From positions 75,747,840-75,811,839 of the forward strand of contig CM072812.1 of assembly GCA_037013495.1 (NCBI GenBank): a stretch of DNA of 64,000 bases. Reading direction: 5' to 3'. The notes beneath the pieces were generated by a model. That model worked only from the letters and a program-made list of their open reading frames with translations, was not told where the DNA came from and made no database searches. How positions within the stretch are numbered: position 1 is the stretch's first letter; the number at the start of each line of letters is the position of its first letter. Shown piece after piece: positions 42,051 to 56,330 of the stretch. Source of the stretch: Hippophae tibetana. Taxonomy: Eukaryota; Streptophyta; Magnoliopsida; Rosales; Elaeagnaceae. The translations under genes and the position numbers were made by a program.

Positions 42051-45000
42051 CTCAAAATATGGATTCAAGATTTTTTCATTTATAATACAACATTGCCCAC
42101 AAGTAATATTTCTTTAAGTGTTCATCAGTCCAATTTAATTCTTCCCTCTTTTATTGACTTTCTATTCAATACGAACTCCGGGGTGATTTTATATACCAAG
42201 TAGTATCCTTTTCATGTTGTCACAAATATTTCTCAAGTGGTTTCAACATTGTTGCCCAATACTTTACACAAGACCCGATCCTCTATGTTGAATTTTTTGT
42301 GTTTATAGATCCATTGTATGATTTTTGAACTATATTCTTTTGTGCTTCAATCCTTATCAAAGCATTCTCCCTTTCTTATTTGGTTAGTAGAAGGTATTAT
42401 TTTGTGTGATCATTATTTTCCTTATGTTATCATAGAGTGGAGGGTAGGTTCTTATATCTAAGAGGGTATAACCATTTCAATACCATATATACTAAGAAGG
42501 AACTTTCCCCAGTAGTTGTCCTAGGGGTCATTCTTGTTACCCACAAGACCCTGGGTAATTTATTGACCTACTTGCCCTTTTCTCCTCCAACTAATTTCGT
42601 AATATATTTATAAGAGTCTTGTTTGAAGATTCCACTTGACCTTTGACTTATGGCCTCTAAGGGATGGAGTGTGATAATTTTATTCCCACTTCTTGGAAAA
42701 ATAAATTAAGCCTTTACTTGTGAATTGTCATCCGTTATTTGTTACCATCTCATAAGATGAATCGAATAGGCATATTATATTACACCAAATAAATTTTGGA
42801 CATCATTTTCTTATATCATGGCTAATGGCTCAACTTCTATCCATTTTAAAAAATAATTAGAGGCCATAATTAAAACTTCCTTTGACTTGGAGCTAGAGGT
42901 AACATCCCAACTATGTCTAAACCCAAATTTTGAAATGACCAAGGACTTACTATAGATTTCAAGTCATTGGCCGGTTGGTGTGGGATATTGGCATGCCTTT
43001 AGAACTTGTCATATTTCTTGACATGGTCAATATAATCCTTTTGAAGAGTGGGTTAGTAGTAAACTTGTCATATGATTCTTTGAGGAAAATTCATTCCTCT
43101 TAAGTGGGCACCACATTGCCCTTCAAGTAATTCTCCCAAACTCATTTGCGCTTCATGATTGGGTAAATATTTTAACTAGAGTTTTCCATAATATTTTTAT
43201 GTAAAGGACTCCTTATATAATGGTATATTTTTTTTGACTTCATCATTATTTTCCTAGCCTCTTCCCTACTTGAAGGTAGAGTCCCCTGGAAGAGGTATTC
43301 CAAGTAAAGTGTTAACCACGAAGCATATTTGGTGGTATTGGTAAGTTGTTGTTCACTCATCTTACCATCTTTTCTTGTGATACTAGGGTTTTATAAGCAT
43401 GAAAAGAGGATCACCCTTTTTAAATCTATACTTACTATCGATACTAAAGTGGCTAAAGAGTTAGTGTGTGCATTTCCTCCCCAAGGTATTTATTTGTTCT
43501 CAAAAAATTTGAATGCCAAGATTTCTCTCTTTCACTCTTCCAAATATCTTTTTTATCCACTCTTCTTTTGCTTCAAAGGTATCATTTACTTGATTGATTA
43601 TTTGGTGTAAGTCATTATAGACTAAAACTTTCTTTGCTTCTAATAGTTGTAATTGCCATAATGGCAATAGAAATGCCTCATACTCCACTACATTATTAGT
43701 AGCTTGAAAAGCAATAGGAACCCATTATTTTATCAACCCCTATGTTTGAGTTAGTATAATAATTCCTACCTTTTATTCTCTTGATTTACTAGCTCCATCC
43801 ATGTATACTTTTCATAGGTCTAAGATTGGTGCTTCTGTAATTAGAAATTCCATTTGATATTTTGATTCATTTGTGGGCTCCTTAGTCCACTCGGATATGA
43901 AATCAGCAAATGCCTTTCCTTTAATGGCTAAGTTAGGTCTGTATTATATTTCAAACTCACTCAATTCTATGGATATTTGAGAAAGTTGTCTGGTTGGTCT
44001 GATTTATCCAAAATATTTTCAATGGGTGAGATGTCAAGACAACTACCTTATGATCCCTAAAATAGTGTCTTAATTTTCTTGAGGCCATTATTATAGTAAA
44101 TACAACCTTGTCCAATAAATGGTACCTTTGTTGTGCTTTTGTTAGGGAATAAATCACATAGTATATCAGATGCTACTTTCCCTCTATATTAACCATAAGA
44201 ACGATATTGTTTTCTTTGTCTATGAAGTGTCACTTTGTTTGTGAGGGCTACATAAACTTCATTAATTATGAGATTTGTCAAAAGAAGTACCTTTACCATG
44301 GATTCTCTAATGGATTGAAAAGCATGCTCAAATTCTTCACTTTATAAATAAACCTTGTTTTCTTCAACAGTTGAAAAAAGGGTATACACTTTTCCATGCA
44401 TTTGAAGATGAAATGACTTAATGTAGTTATCTATCCATTTAGTTATTGGACTTCCTTAATACACCTTGGTGACCTTATATTCCTTGATGTCACTTGGAAA
44501 CACATTTTTTTGGATTGAGGCACCTTTTGTAGGATCTTATTACAACAAAGACCTCTTCAAGGTTCAAGACATGACCTTTGGTTGTTTTTTGTCTTAACCA
44601 TGATGTCATCAACATAAACCTTCATATTTCGTCCAAGTTGGTGTTCAAACATTTTGTTTGCCAACCTTTGATAAGTAGCTCTGACATTTATCAATCCAAA
44701 AGGAATCATGGTGTAACAATATATTCTTTCTTATGTGATAAATGATGTTTTCTCTTCATCTCTAGGGTGCATTTGAATTTGATGATATCCTGAGTATGCA
44801 TCCATAAAATTCATTGTTTCAAAATCGATATTGGATAAGGGAAAACAATCCTTTTAGAGTGGTTGTGTTAACATGAAGTCAACACACATTTTATGGTCTC
44901 TTCCTCCCTTATTTGCTAAAAACATATTGGACAACCATGTTACGTAGTCGACCTCTCAAACCCAACCCACACGTTTTAATGAGTTGGTTTCCTTTTTATA

Positions 45001-46349
45001 ATGTCACTATTTTCTCGTGTAAATATTCTTTTCCTTTATTAAATTGGCTCTTTGGTGTGATTGGCATTCAACTCCTGTGAAATGATTCAGGATTGACACC
45101 TGGCATGTCTTCTAGTTTCCAATAAAAAAAATCAACATTTTTCTTCAAGACTCAATCAATGATTCTATTATTTTAGTTGGAAGTTTCAAAATAATTTTCA
45201 AAGACTTATCTTCCTTAAGACTTCATACTGAGATTGTTTCATAATCTTTGAGAGCCACTATCATTATTTGACTCTTCACTAAGCTTGTAGTATTTGGACT
45301 TAAGCATTGCCTTTCCTTTGATTGCTACTTCAAACCAGAGGGTATTGCATTTTTTTATGATGGAATTATAACAACTTCTTACCTTCTCTTGATCTCCACT
45401 TATTTCTTTTACCACATCCACTATAGGGTACTTAACAAGTTGATGGTAGGTTGAGTGGACAACTCTCATTTTATGGACCTAAAAACTACAAGATTACATT
45501 ATATAAGATGGGGCATTCAACACCAAAAAAATGGTAAGTATGATGGACCCTTTTATCAAAATAGAGAGTCGTATGGTGCCAACGAACGTGATTATATTTC
45601 CATTGAAGCCTACCAATGGCATTTGTTCTTGGGTAATTTCTTTGGGGTTTATCTCCATGTCCAACAACACTGATAAGACCATCACCTACATACCACACAA
45701 TATGCAGTTTTAACTATGATGCCCAAAGTATTATCATGGGGTGGTAAGGCATCCCTTCCTTAAAAAAATAGGGAACATCGGTCCCTTTCATCTCAGAGTG
45801 TAAATAGGTTGGTGTGTATCTCTAGCTTTTCAAGCATACTTTTTTCACAAATTATGAGTGTGGCCTGACATGCTTGAACTACCTTGAATGGTATGCATTA
45901 CATGTATATCTCCTTGAGGAGGCTAGTCTAGCCAGTTTTCTTTTCTTCGAAGAGGGTTGTGTGGAACAAACTCCCTTCGAGGATTTGCTTCCCTATTTTC
46001 TATTATTAGACCTTTATTTTGATTCATTAGGTCCTCCAAATGTCTGTTAGATAAAATTTGATCCATATCCCAATTAAGATGCCTACAGTCTTTTATCCAA
46101 TAAACTCGTGTCTTATGGAAGGCATAATACTTGTTGGGGTCTCTCTGAATGACTCTCATAGATTGTGAGCATCTTACCTAATCCATCATCTCCATTATTT
46201 GTACAGTATCATCCAATGATAGATGCAACTATGGACATTTGAAAGAAGACAAAGCTCTTTCCCGCGTCCTTAGTCATCTCCTAGGTGCCACAATTGGCTT
46301 AAAATTGGATAGGTTTGGGCGTTTATTGATGGTAGTTTTCCTTTCTTTG

Positions 46350-47930
46350 TCTTTCATGATAATGATGAATCTATGAATGTAAAGTCATTAGTGCACTTTT
46401 ATGCTTAATATTTTCTCGTTTTAGTTAATAAGTAGTACTTTGGGGGTTAAAAATATTAAACTATGAATGTTTTAGTGAAAATGGGTGAAAATATATTTTT
46501 TGCATTTTTTTGTGTTTTTTAAAACAAAACCAATCAGAATATGCCACGTGGATGTCATGCAAGCTGTGAAGGTGACCAGACATGCCACATGGATGCCATG
46601 CATGCAAAGAGGGCCAACCATTCAACACTGCATGTACCAAATGACGCAAAATGTGCCACATGTTGGCGCAACATTCTTCCTGAGTTTCACCATGCATGTA
46701 ATAGGTATGCCACACATCATCACCTAATTCGTCCATTCTTCCCATCAAGGCACTACAAAATATGTAACCTTGAATCACAATGTGCTATGTGGCGCTAACT
46801 CAGTGCAAGTTGATCACGACCAGTCCACCTATGATACATGTTGCACGCTAATTTTCCTAGTGAATCCTTATGCCACATGTCACATTCCTATTAGCCAATG
46901 TTGTTAATTTTTCCTTTTTTCATCTCAACCCTTAATCTAAAACTGATTTGATGATACAAATTTCACTTGGGCTTAATTTAACCCCCAAATTTTCCCATAA
47001 ATCCTAAAGAGTCGGGAATTATCAATTTTTTTCCAATAATACAAAAAAATTAAAATAATATACAATTTTTGTAGAGATTCGTGTTACAATTCAAAAGATT
47101 AATTGTATTTCTTCTTCTTTTCCTTTCTTTATCAATTTTTATGTCTTTCTTTGTGAAAAATATGAGATTTATGAACAAAATTATGTCTAGCTAATTTATT
47201 AATCTAGAGATTTTATGAACCCAATTTTCTATATATGATAATCCAATATTTTTTCCCAATTATGATTTCTATTTAATTTTATTATTTAATCTATTTTTTA
47301 TGCTATTAATTGTTTCATTAACAGTTGGTCTATAGAGGCAATCAAATATATTTGAGAGAATTATTTAATTGTTTGTCTTGATTAAATAACATACTTAGTT
47401 TCTAGGTAGAAATGTATGGTTCTTATGTATATTATCCATAATTGATGAACTTAATGAGTAGTATGTAATTTAATTTACCTGAGAGTGTGATTATGTTAAT
47501 TATTATATGATATGTAATTTACTTGAAAAATGAATACTCGCTAGGTTAGATTCAATTACTAGTGTAATTGATTGATAATTATATTAAGGAGATATTAATG
47601 ATTCATATGTTTAGAAAATTGTGGGATCAAGTATTCCTAGATATTTTTTCATATATATTCTTAGCTGTAAAATCTGAGTTAATTAATTACTGCTAGTTAT
47701 TTTTAGTTCTTTAAATTTTAGTTTTTGAAAACATAAAAACACAAAAAATTGATTTTTATTTTTTAGTTTTAAAAACTAGTTTCTAATAGCATAATCACCA
47801 TGGAAATAATATTTTCTTATCATTATATTACTTGTTACGATATGTATACTCGTGTATTCATTGCATATAATTCGTGTCGATCAGCTAGAGTTGGGCATAC
47901 TTACGTATTCATTGCACACAAGAGTTGGGC
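46350..47930. mobile_element. Foreign block interrupting the Tat gag region
   Basis: Gag similarity stops near 46.35 kb and resumes near 47.93 kb. The block between has another composition: one part rich in GCCACGTGG / GCCACATGG-type words (about 46.53-46.90 kb) and a long AT-rich remainder. Its ends are not clean. ATGAATGTAAAG near 46.37 kb and GTATTCATTGCA (twice, near 47.85 and 47.91 kb) could be worn ends. It may be a solo LTR or a non-autonomous element inserted into the older element. No coding content is recognised. Confidence 0.45.
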
Positions 47931-49303
47931 TTGGCTAAAGGTCTTTCTAAGGATTTTCTTTATGCTTCAGCTTCTTTTCCACATTAACAAACTTTTGGGC
48001 CTCTTCATAGATTGCATCTAGAGAAATCTTAGTCAGCTCTATGAATAGACTAGTGTCCCTTTTGATTCCATTTTGAAAGGCTACAATAGCAATAGAGTCA
48101 GGGCACTGAGATATCTCCATTTTTTCATCTTAAATATTCTCATATAGGTCTCCATCATCTCATCATTCTCCTAGACGATAGAGAATAGATCGCATGATTC
48201 TTTCCTAATAGGGTTGTTACATGCATAATTGGTGGTGAAAATCTTGACCAACTCATTGAAATTCTTGATTTTTTTGGAGGTAATTTGACAAATAATTTAT
48301 GTACCATTTCTTGGAAAGTAGTGACAAATAACTTGTAGAATATGACATCTCTTTTTTACCTCTGGTATGCATATGGCCACCATGGCCATTTTAAAATGTA
48401 TAACATGTGTAATAGGATCTTTCATATCCTTATAAGCAAGACATTTAAGGGCATAAATCTTAGGGCGTTGTATCATTAACTCAATATCATCAAAAAGGGA
48501 AACATTGATAATTGGTCACAAATAGCCTCAATATCATTCAAAGGGTGTAATTTCTCTTGATTTTCTAGTCGATCGGTCATTTTTCTTCCATATTTTATAT
48601 CTCTTATCCCAATCAATACTAGAAGGTTCAAATTGTACTTGATGTCCTTTTGGAGTAATGATGTCCAAACTATATAGTTCCGGTAAGTGTTAGGATATGG
48701 TATGACTAGGACGATGGTATGTCATGTACGTAGGTTGTTGAATTAAAGTAGTAGGTATGGGTTGCTCTTAGACAAAATTAGGCCAATAAAGGCTATAATG
48801 TCTTTGAGGTTTGCAAGAGACCTGTTTTGATCTACCTAGATGATGTGGTCTCACGGGATAAGTTATTGTATGCAACAAATTTTTTACCTCATCCTAATAA
48901 CTTTCTTGTACCAATTGTGACCTTAGCTCTTTATTATTGTTTTGTGATCTAATAAAGTTGTAGTTATGCTACTTGTTATTGAAGTTTTCCATTTTGAAAT
49001 CCCTTTCAAGAGACGCATTTTCAAAGCTATAACTGATTGAACTATTTGCATGAGAGATTGTCTTGGTGACCTCGTACCTATCCTTAAGTGCTAAAGGTAG
49101 TGTGAGGTGATTATAGGTGAGACATGAAGTACATGGTCATTAAGGTCGAACTCAGGGGTTAGTTTAATTGGGTTATTTCTCAATTCAATGTGAGTATGGT
49201 GACTATTCATTCTAGTAAGACTAGATTTCCTAGGTTGGTTCTCCTTGAATGTAAAATGAAATGTCTTAAATTCTTACAAAGGATGAGAAAAATTTAAGGT
49301 CTC

Positions 49304-49318
49304 ACGGTGGGCACCAAT
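49304..49318 (-). other. Primer-binding site of the Tat-lineage element
   Basis: TTGGTGCCCACCGTG on the reverse strand directly follows the 5' LTR. This is the form of primer-binding site common in plant Ty3/gypsy elements. Confidence 0.6.
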
Positions 49319-49776
49319 TGTTTGAAAAATTACTAATGTGTTAGGATTTCTAAAGAGATGTAAGGGAGATGAAATATTAAGATCTTTTTCATGTTATAAG
49401 TAAGGTATATATATAGGCACATAAGAAACAGGTATCATCATTAAAATGATGGGTACTCTGTTTGAGGTGTGTCAGATTTGACCTAGTGAGAAGACTACAA
49501 ACAATTTCCAAATCACTATACTCAAATCCTCTTTCCTATGTCATTATATCTAGGCCATTGAAAATGGACTTTGGGTAGTAAAAGAATAGGCTATGTTTAA
49601 GGGGTTTCACTCTTCATGTCAAAGCTCGCTAAACTTATGGTCAGATAAAACTAATCAGTTACCTAGGGATCAGGTCATTACTCATAGGTCACAGACCACT
49701 ATATCGTCATATAACCACCAGATGAATGGGATAATTCAGGTAGCTAGCCTTCATACTAGCTTGACAAAACCAAACA
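49319..49776 (-). repeat. 5' LTR of Tat-lineage Ty3/gypsy element
   Basis: This copy of about 458 bp is the partner of 36933-37395. On the reverse strand it ends ...TTTCAAACA at 49319 and is followed at once by the primer-binding-site-like ATTGGTGCCCACCGTGAGAC. Confidence 0.88.
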
Positions 49777-49781
49777 TGATA

Positions 49782-50067
49782 TAAAAGAGAAAGTGAAACT
49801 TTGAGTCCAAACACACATTGATCTTAAAGGTTGATATCTCTATTTACATAATATTCTCATGAGTATAATTTAATTTTCAACAAATATACAACTCATATAC
49901 CAAACATTAACAGAGGGTTGACAGTTGGTTTGTAATACATGCAATATTCATGGTCTTTTATCCTAAAGGGTCACCATCTAAACAAAGCACTAAGATTTCG
50001 ATTTTTTTCTTTTTATATGCTAACAAAAGACTTCAAGATGACATCACATGACTTTGGAATAGAGAGT
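49782..50067. other. Short spacer between two gypsy elements
   Basis: This stretch of about 290 bp lies between the Tat 5' LTR and the 3' LTR of the Tekay/Del-like element. No coding or repeat content is recognised. Confidence 0.4.
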
Positions 50068-51885
50068 TGTCACATTCCAAAAAATTGGTACGTGAGATAG
50101 AAGGATAGGCATTTTCAAATCATATTTTAAGAGAATTTAAAATAATTTTCAATAAAGTATTATTAAATTTGGGATATACCTATTTAAACACAAATTTATC
50201 AAAACTATTTAATTTTGGAAAGAAAAATACATTATAAGAAAACATTAAGAGATTTTTATATAAATATTTTCATATATATCTTAGTAATGTCTCCAAATTT
50301 AGAGGATACATAATGAAAGAAGTCAATAAAAATAAACATGTACTTTACTTCTTTTTCAATGTTAACTCACGGGTCGCATTACCCAAACTTAATCTAGAGG
50401 AAAGTAGGAAAAAACAAGATAAACTACAACTAGCCTAGAAGGAGTCTACTCCAAACAATATCAAATAACATGATGTATGCTACATATTAATAAAATTCAT
50501 GAATAAAAATAATGTCATCATCTGTATAATGTAGTATAATATGGGGAGAATTTTATCTATAAAATCCTAAATACTTATACTTCATCACTTCCAAATATGG
50601 GTGAAGTGTACATTTAAGGTATCTCAACGCATGCTCATACAAGATAAAATATGTTATGTCAAATATAAAATCCATATGCATGATATTCAACCTCCATATG
50701 TATTGGTCAACTCCAAAATACATAAGTACATGCATGTTCAACCTCTAAAATGCACATGGGTCCACTTTCGACCCTATGTAAGGTTATACTCTAAGATACA
50801 TATGGCATATTTATTGATCAACATCCTTGTCATATGAGCAACCAATGTCACCATCATATGGGTAGTCCATTCTCAGACATTATGTGTTCTAACTCTACGA
50901 CCCATAGATGAACAAAAGACAAGAATACATATGAATACAATGCGTACCTACAGTCCATCAAAAAATAGTCTACTATAACTAGTAGCCCATGAGTACCATA
51001 CTCGGCAAGACATAGATACAAGTATAATACTTCACACAAAAGTTATTTTCATGATGCATATATATAAAACACTGTTTCATATAAGAATTCTCAATGTATG
51101 CGTATAAAAATATTTGTAACGAGTATTTCATTATGACAATATTTATAACATTTTTCATAAAAATCATGGTATATGTTTTCTTTTATTCTGATATATGATG
51201 CATGAAATTTTCATAAAAATAATAAAGGAATAAAAAAAATTAGAGTGAGTATCCTTACCTAAAAATTTGTTCATTCACACTCAAAAACCTACCACTAACT
51301 CATTTTCCTTTTTAGTGGAAACCAAACAAAAATTGTATTCGTTCAAGAATTAGTAATATTTTAAGTTATTTTAAGTAAATGTGAAATTAATGCTTAAAGA
51401 AAGGATTTTACCTCTATGAGTTTGTCGAAAAATAATTTAATAACTTCTCTTCCAGACATTCCACCTTTTCAAACTTGAATGCCTAGATATTTTATACTTA
51501 AATCGTACTTAGAAATATACCAAAATTCATAAATTTTAAGAGAGAGAAAGAGGGGATGGGATTTTTCAATGTGAAGAAAAGGGCTGAGATATGGACTATT
51601 TATAGCCAAAAATGCCTCTCGCCACTACCCTTATTGAAGGCTTATCGAGCACCCTAACAAGGCCATGGTAAGGTTGTACAAAAGTGCTAAAACCTTGTTG
51701 CTCTATCACCGAATACTTGTTGGCCAACGAGACCCCAAGGTGATTTATAAAAATTTCCCAATTTTACGATCGTTCTAATTTTTAACACGAAGTTTTCCAA
51801 TACAACCCTACATCTTAAAATATTATTAAAAATAATTTTCATGAAAATTTGATAATTAATCAAAAAAGAAATTTTGAGTTTCACA
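50068..51885 (-). repeat. 3' LTR of Tekay/Del-like Ty3/gypsy element
   Basis: This LTR of about 1.82 kb starts TGTGAAACTC on the reverse strand at 51885 and ends GGAATGTGACA at 50068. It shares many ordered blocks with 56331-57790, including AAATCATATTTTAAGAGAAT, ATTAAATTTGGGATA, AATAATATGGGG-like and ACCCATAGATG. A purine tract, AGCGGGAAGGAT, precedes it on the reverse strand. Confidence 0.85.
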
Positions 51886-54800
51886 ATCCTTCCCGCTAAA
51901 AATAATTTCATTTTTAAAATTTACCCTCCTCAAAACAAGTAAGGATATTTTAAGTAAACTTCAAACTCTAACTTTTGAATTATATCTTCAATGTTATGAT
52001 GTTTCCATTGAACGTTTACTAATGGTATGACTCTCCTTCTAAAGTTCTTGAATTAAAAATCAATCTTATTTATATGATGCATCTTCCTGTAATTATAATT
52101 CTATCTACTCTAATATACTATTATGATTTATTTGAAAATTTTGTAGAGTAGACATATGAGAAACATTGTGAACTTGTGACAATTCCTGAGGTAGCTCTTA
52201 TTGATACACTATGACACCAAATTATTTTTACTATTCGAAGTGGTTCAATGTAGCTTGATCCTAACTTTCTTTTTATTCCAAAATTTGTTACTCTCTTTCG
52301 AGGTTGAACCTTGAGAAAAACATAATCATCTGCTTTGAATTTCAATGGTCAACATCCATGATCATCATAATTATTGTATCAGAGCTACTCGAAGTTTGTC
52401 TTTTGCAATACAAATATTTTCAATTATTTCTTGTATAAAATCAGTCCTTTTTAGTATGATCTCGACTCAACACATTGGAGATCTACACTATCATCCATAT
52501 AAGGCTTCATAAGAAGCCATCTCAATGTTGGCATGATAATTTTTGTTGTAGGAAAACTTAACCAATGATAGGTGTTCGGTGCAATTTCCTTTGAATTCCA
52601 TAACATAAGCTCACAACATGTCTTCTAAAATTTTAATAACCCTTTTGGATTGTCCATCTATTTTAGGATGATAAGCCATGTTATGCAACAATTTTGCACC
52701 AAAAGCTTCTTGTACAGACTTTCATAAAAGTGAGGTAAATTTTGGATTTCAATTTATCACAATTGACTTTGGTATATCATGCAATTGTATGATCTCTCGA
52801 ATGTACAACTTACTCAAAACATTTACTAAGTATCAAGTTTTAACTAAAATGAAATGAGAACTTTGTGAGGAAGTCAATAACAACTCAAATGGAATCATAA
52901 CATTGAGAAGATAAGGTAATCCTTGTACAAAATCCATGGTTATATTGTCCCATTTTTATTCCAGTATTGGGAGTAGTTGAAGTAGTCCTATAGGTTTCTT
53001 ATAGATAGTCTTGACTTGTTGACATATCATACAAATGGCTACAAACAGAGCTACATTCTTCTTCATTCCTCTATACCAATAGGTCCTTTTAAAATCATTA
53101 TATATTTTTGTGCTTCATGGATGTACCATAAATATTAACCTATGCACTTTTTCCAAGATCCTTTTGCTTAAATAATCAATGGCATGTACAACTACCTTTC
53201 CATGGAAATGAAATCCTTTATCACTATAAGTTCATCCTTTCATCGTCTCTCATTCTTTACAGATTTTAGGATTGTTAGATTGGGTTGCTTTGATATTATC
53301 TAACAATGTAGGACTACATATAATATTGTATAAGAATGCTTGTTTCTCATCATCATACAAATTTAGATCATAACCTTCTATTGTCTGAGTGTTTCACCCA
53401 ATATCTAATAACACTTAAGACTTAAAGCGTCTGCTGCTATATTAGCTTTGCGAAGATGTTGAAATCATAATCCTTACAGTATTCTACCCATATTCTTTTG
53501 TTTCAAATTGAGATCATTTTTAAGTAAAAAGATATTTAAGACTTTTATGATCCAAAAATATTTGAAATTTGACACCATAGAGATAACATCTCCACATTTT
53601 TAAAACGAATACCACACCTACTAAATCCAATTCATATGTTGGGTAGTTCTATTCATGAATTTTAAGTTATCATAACCTATATGTAACCACTTAATCATTT
53701 TGCATTAAAATGCATCCAACACTTTGTAGTGATGTGTTAATAAAGACCATAGAAGGTTTTGTACTACCTGATATAGTAAGAATTGGTACAATCGTCATCA
53801 TAATTTCAACACCTAGAATGAATCTTCATAAGCTTTGTCCCATGTAAACTTGACCCTCTTTTGGGTAAGTTGTCTTAAAGAAGCAATAAAATTTGAGAAG
53901 TCATGCACGAAATGTCCATAATATTCTACGAGTCTAAGAAAAATTTGAATTTTGGTTACATTTCTTGATATTTCTAACTTAATACCACTTCAATTTTGGA
54001 AGGATCCAAGAAATAAATTTTTCCAAATATGACGTGTATGAGGAATTTAACTTTAACAAGCCATAAATCACACTTCTTGAACTTTGCATACATTTGATAT
54101 TATTTTTAACAGTTTGCAAAGCAATTCTAAGATGTTATTCATACTCTTTATGAGTTTTTGAACAAATCAATATATCATCAATAAACTCAATGATAACTTA
54201 ATCTAAGTAAAGTTGAACTACCAGATTCATTAAGTCTATAAAGCAGTAGGAGCACTAGTTAAACCGAATAGCATAACACAAATTTAAAATGCTCATACCG
54301 TATAAGGAAAAATAATTTTTGGTATATCTAACTCTCTAACCCACAGTTGATGGTCTAAAAAATCATTGATTTGAGGTAGTGGATACTTGATCTTTATGGT
54401 TAATTTGTTCACATGATGATAATTAATGCATAATTTGAAACTTTTGTCATTCTTTTTCGTAAACAAAACGAGTGCTTTTTGAGTTGATGAACTAGGTCGA
54501 ATGACTTCTTTTGCCATCAACTCCAATTCTTTCCTTGACTCTTGTTTCTCCACAAGTTCCATTCAATAAGGAGTGATAGATAAAGGTGCAATTCTAAGAT
54601 ATAACTCGATTGTAAAATCAATCTCTCGAGCTAGAAAAAGTCTGTGTAACTCTTCTAGAAATACCTCCCAATATTTATTCACTAATGGTTTATATGCTAA
54701 GTTTTTTCCATTATCAACTTTTACTTTCAGAGAATTCAGGAGGGCTATAAATTCTTGGTTCTATCTTCCACTCAAACATCACTTAAGAAAAGCACTGGAA

Positions 54801-56316
54801 ATAGTCACTCCCTTTTTTCCATAAAATTGAACTTTTACTCCTTTGAGTGTTTAAACAATGACTTTTTTTAGAAGCAATTTACCATTGCTTGGTATTGGTT
54901 AACCAATCCATTTCTAGAATGTTGTCAAAGTAACTCATATTAAGTATAACAAGATCAGCTAGGAATCAATGATTATTAACTTTGAACAATTTTTAGAAAA
55001 TATAAAGGATACCAGAAGATACTTTAAGATGAATGTTCAAAGTAAGAAGTTTTCTATGGTTTCATAAGTAACTTTTAACATTTGGGCACATGTTAAAGAA
55101 ATGAAAGAATGGGTGGTACCAATATAGAAGAGAACTTGTACCCAATAGTGATATAGAAGAATCATACCTTCAATGACATTATTGATATCATGTCCTTTTG
55201 TCTATCAGATATCACAAATGCTTGACCTTACGATCCTTATCCTTAAGAGGAAACACTCTGGCCCTTATCCTTCTTGCAAGTAGATGGTTAACGTTGAAAA
55301 TTCTATGTAAATTTAGAGGTTGTTAAAATGATTGTTTGGAAGGCTAGTAAGATTTAGAGGATTGTTCTTGAAAGGATTGTCTTGGTTATTGGAAATTTCG
55401 TTGGTGCTACCAACCAGATTGCTAACTTTGTTGAAGAAAATTTCTTTGAGTATTGGATGCCCCAAAGCTAAAAATAGATTTTGATAATCTTTTATACTTG
55501 CTGGTTTTGAGTTGAAGATAGTTATGTTTGACATGCCCAAGTTGATTGTAGTTGTAACAAACATAAGAATGATATCGAGGACTTCTAGATGATCCGTTGT
55601 GTTTACTGCCACGTCTTATTTTCTAGACTCTCTTATTTTCTTTTCCTTTATCTTTACTTATCTGTGACGTTGTAGCCACTTTAATTGTTCCAAAATGTCT
55701 TATTTAACCTTATAAGTTGCATCACAATTGTAGTGTAGGTTTAAACACCTTGATATATGAGTTGTGTGCAAATATCATCTCATAAATCCACCAAAAATTA
55801 ACCAACTTTGTACGAGTCTCAAACCGCCATATTTTCTAATAATCTTGACAACTAGTTGAAATAGATTTTATATTTCCTCAAACTCCTCCCATGTGATTAT
55901 GTTGATGTCCCTTCCTTTGCTCACAAAATCCTACCAATGGTTAGCCTTTTCATTTTATTTGTATGCAACGAGTCTAACCTTATAACATGAGGGAATTTTT
56001 AAAGCATTCATCTTTTTTTAATCTCCCAAATCCATCCCTCAGCAACATCAAGATTTCGAGTACCATCATAAAGTTATGGCCTCATTTTTCAAACTCTTTA
56101 AGGTAGTAAGCTCTACCACTTTTATCAAATTCTCTGCTCTGAGTAATTAATCTACGTAACGCTTGAAATAGGTTAAGCTTCCTGTGCTTTTCATTCGCAT
56201 CTTGTTTAGGAACATTTTTAGCCACTCTTCTTCTTGGAGCTATGTTGAAACAAAAATAGTTTCAAAATATTTCAAAAATTGTGAGTGAATATACTTCTCG
56301 AGAAATCATAACCATA

Positions 56317-56330
56317 CTTCGATACCAAAC
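56317..56330 (-). other. Primer-binding site of the Tekay/Del-like element
   Basis: On the reverse strand GTTTGGTATCGAAG follows the LTR end at 56331. It is close to TTTGGTATCAGAGC, the usual initiator-methionine tRNA site of this lineage. Confidence 0.65.

Larger units (their letters stand above)
36933..49776 (-). mobile_element. Ty3/gypsy retrotransposon, Tat lineage, broken
   Basis: This 12.8-kb element on the reverse strand has both LTRs and a primer-binding site. Parts from high to low coordinates are Gag (about 49.2-48.0 and 46.3-45.9 kb, RDPNKYYAFHKTR), protease-side sequence (about 45.7-45.2 kb), RT (about 45.0-44.4 kb, with VYVDDIMV), RNase H including the second, archaeal-type RNase H of the Tat group (about 44.2-43.5 kb, with YHLLDKVVF, ASRKLRHYF and LEAKKVLVYNDL), and integrase (about 43.3-42.2 kb). 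A tandem array of ~190-bp units and an opposite-strand extra ORF lie between pol and the 3' LTR, as known for this lineage. Gag is split by a foreign block of about 1.6 kb. There are many breaks (more than ten), so it is a fossil. LTR divergence is plainly higher than in the copia element at 9.4 kb, so it is older. Confidence 0.88.

Noticed and set aside
46461-46798. Frames of 80-105 codons on both strands rich in His, Met and Cys
   Set aside because: They overlap on both strands in the repetitive CCACRTGG block, with no domain and no splice support. Composition of the repeat explains them.
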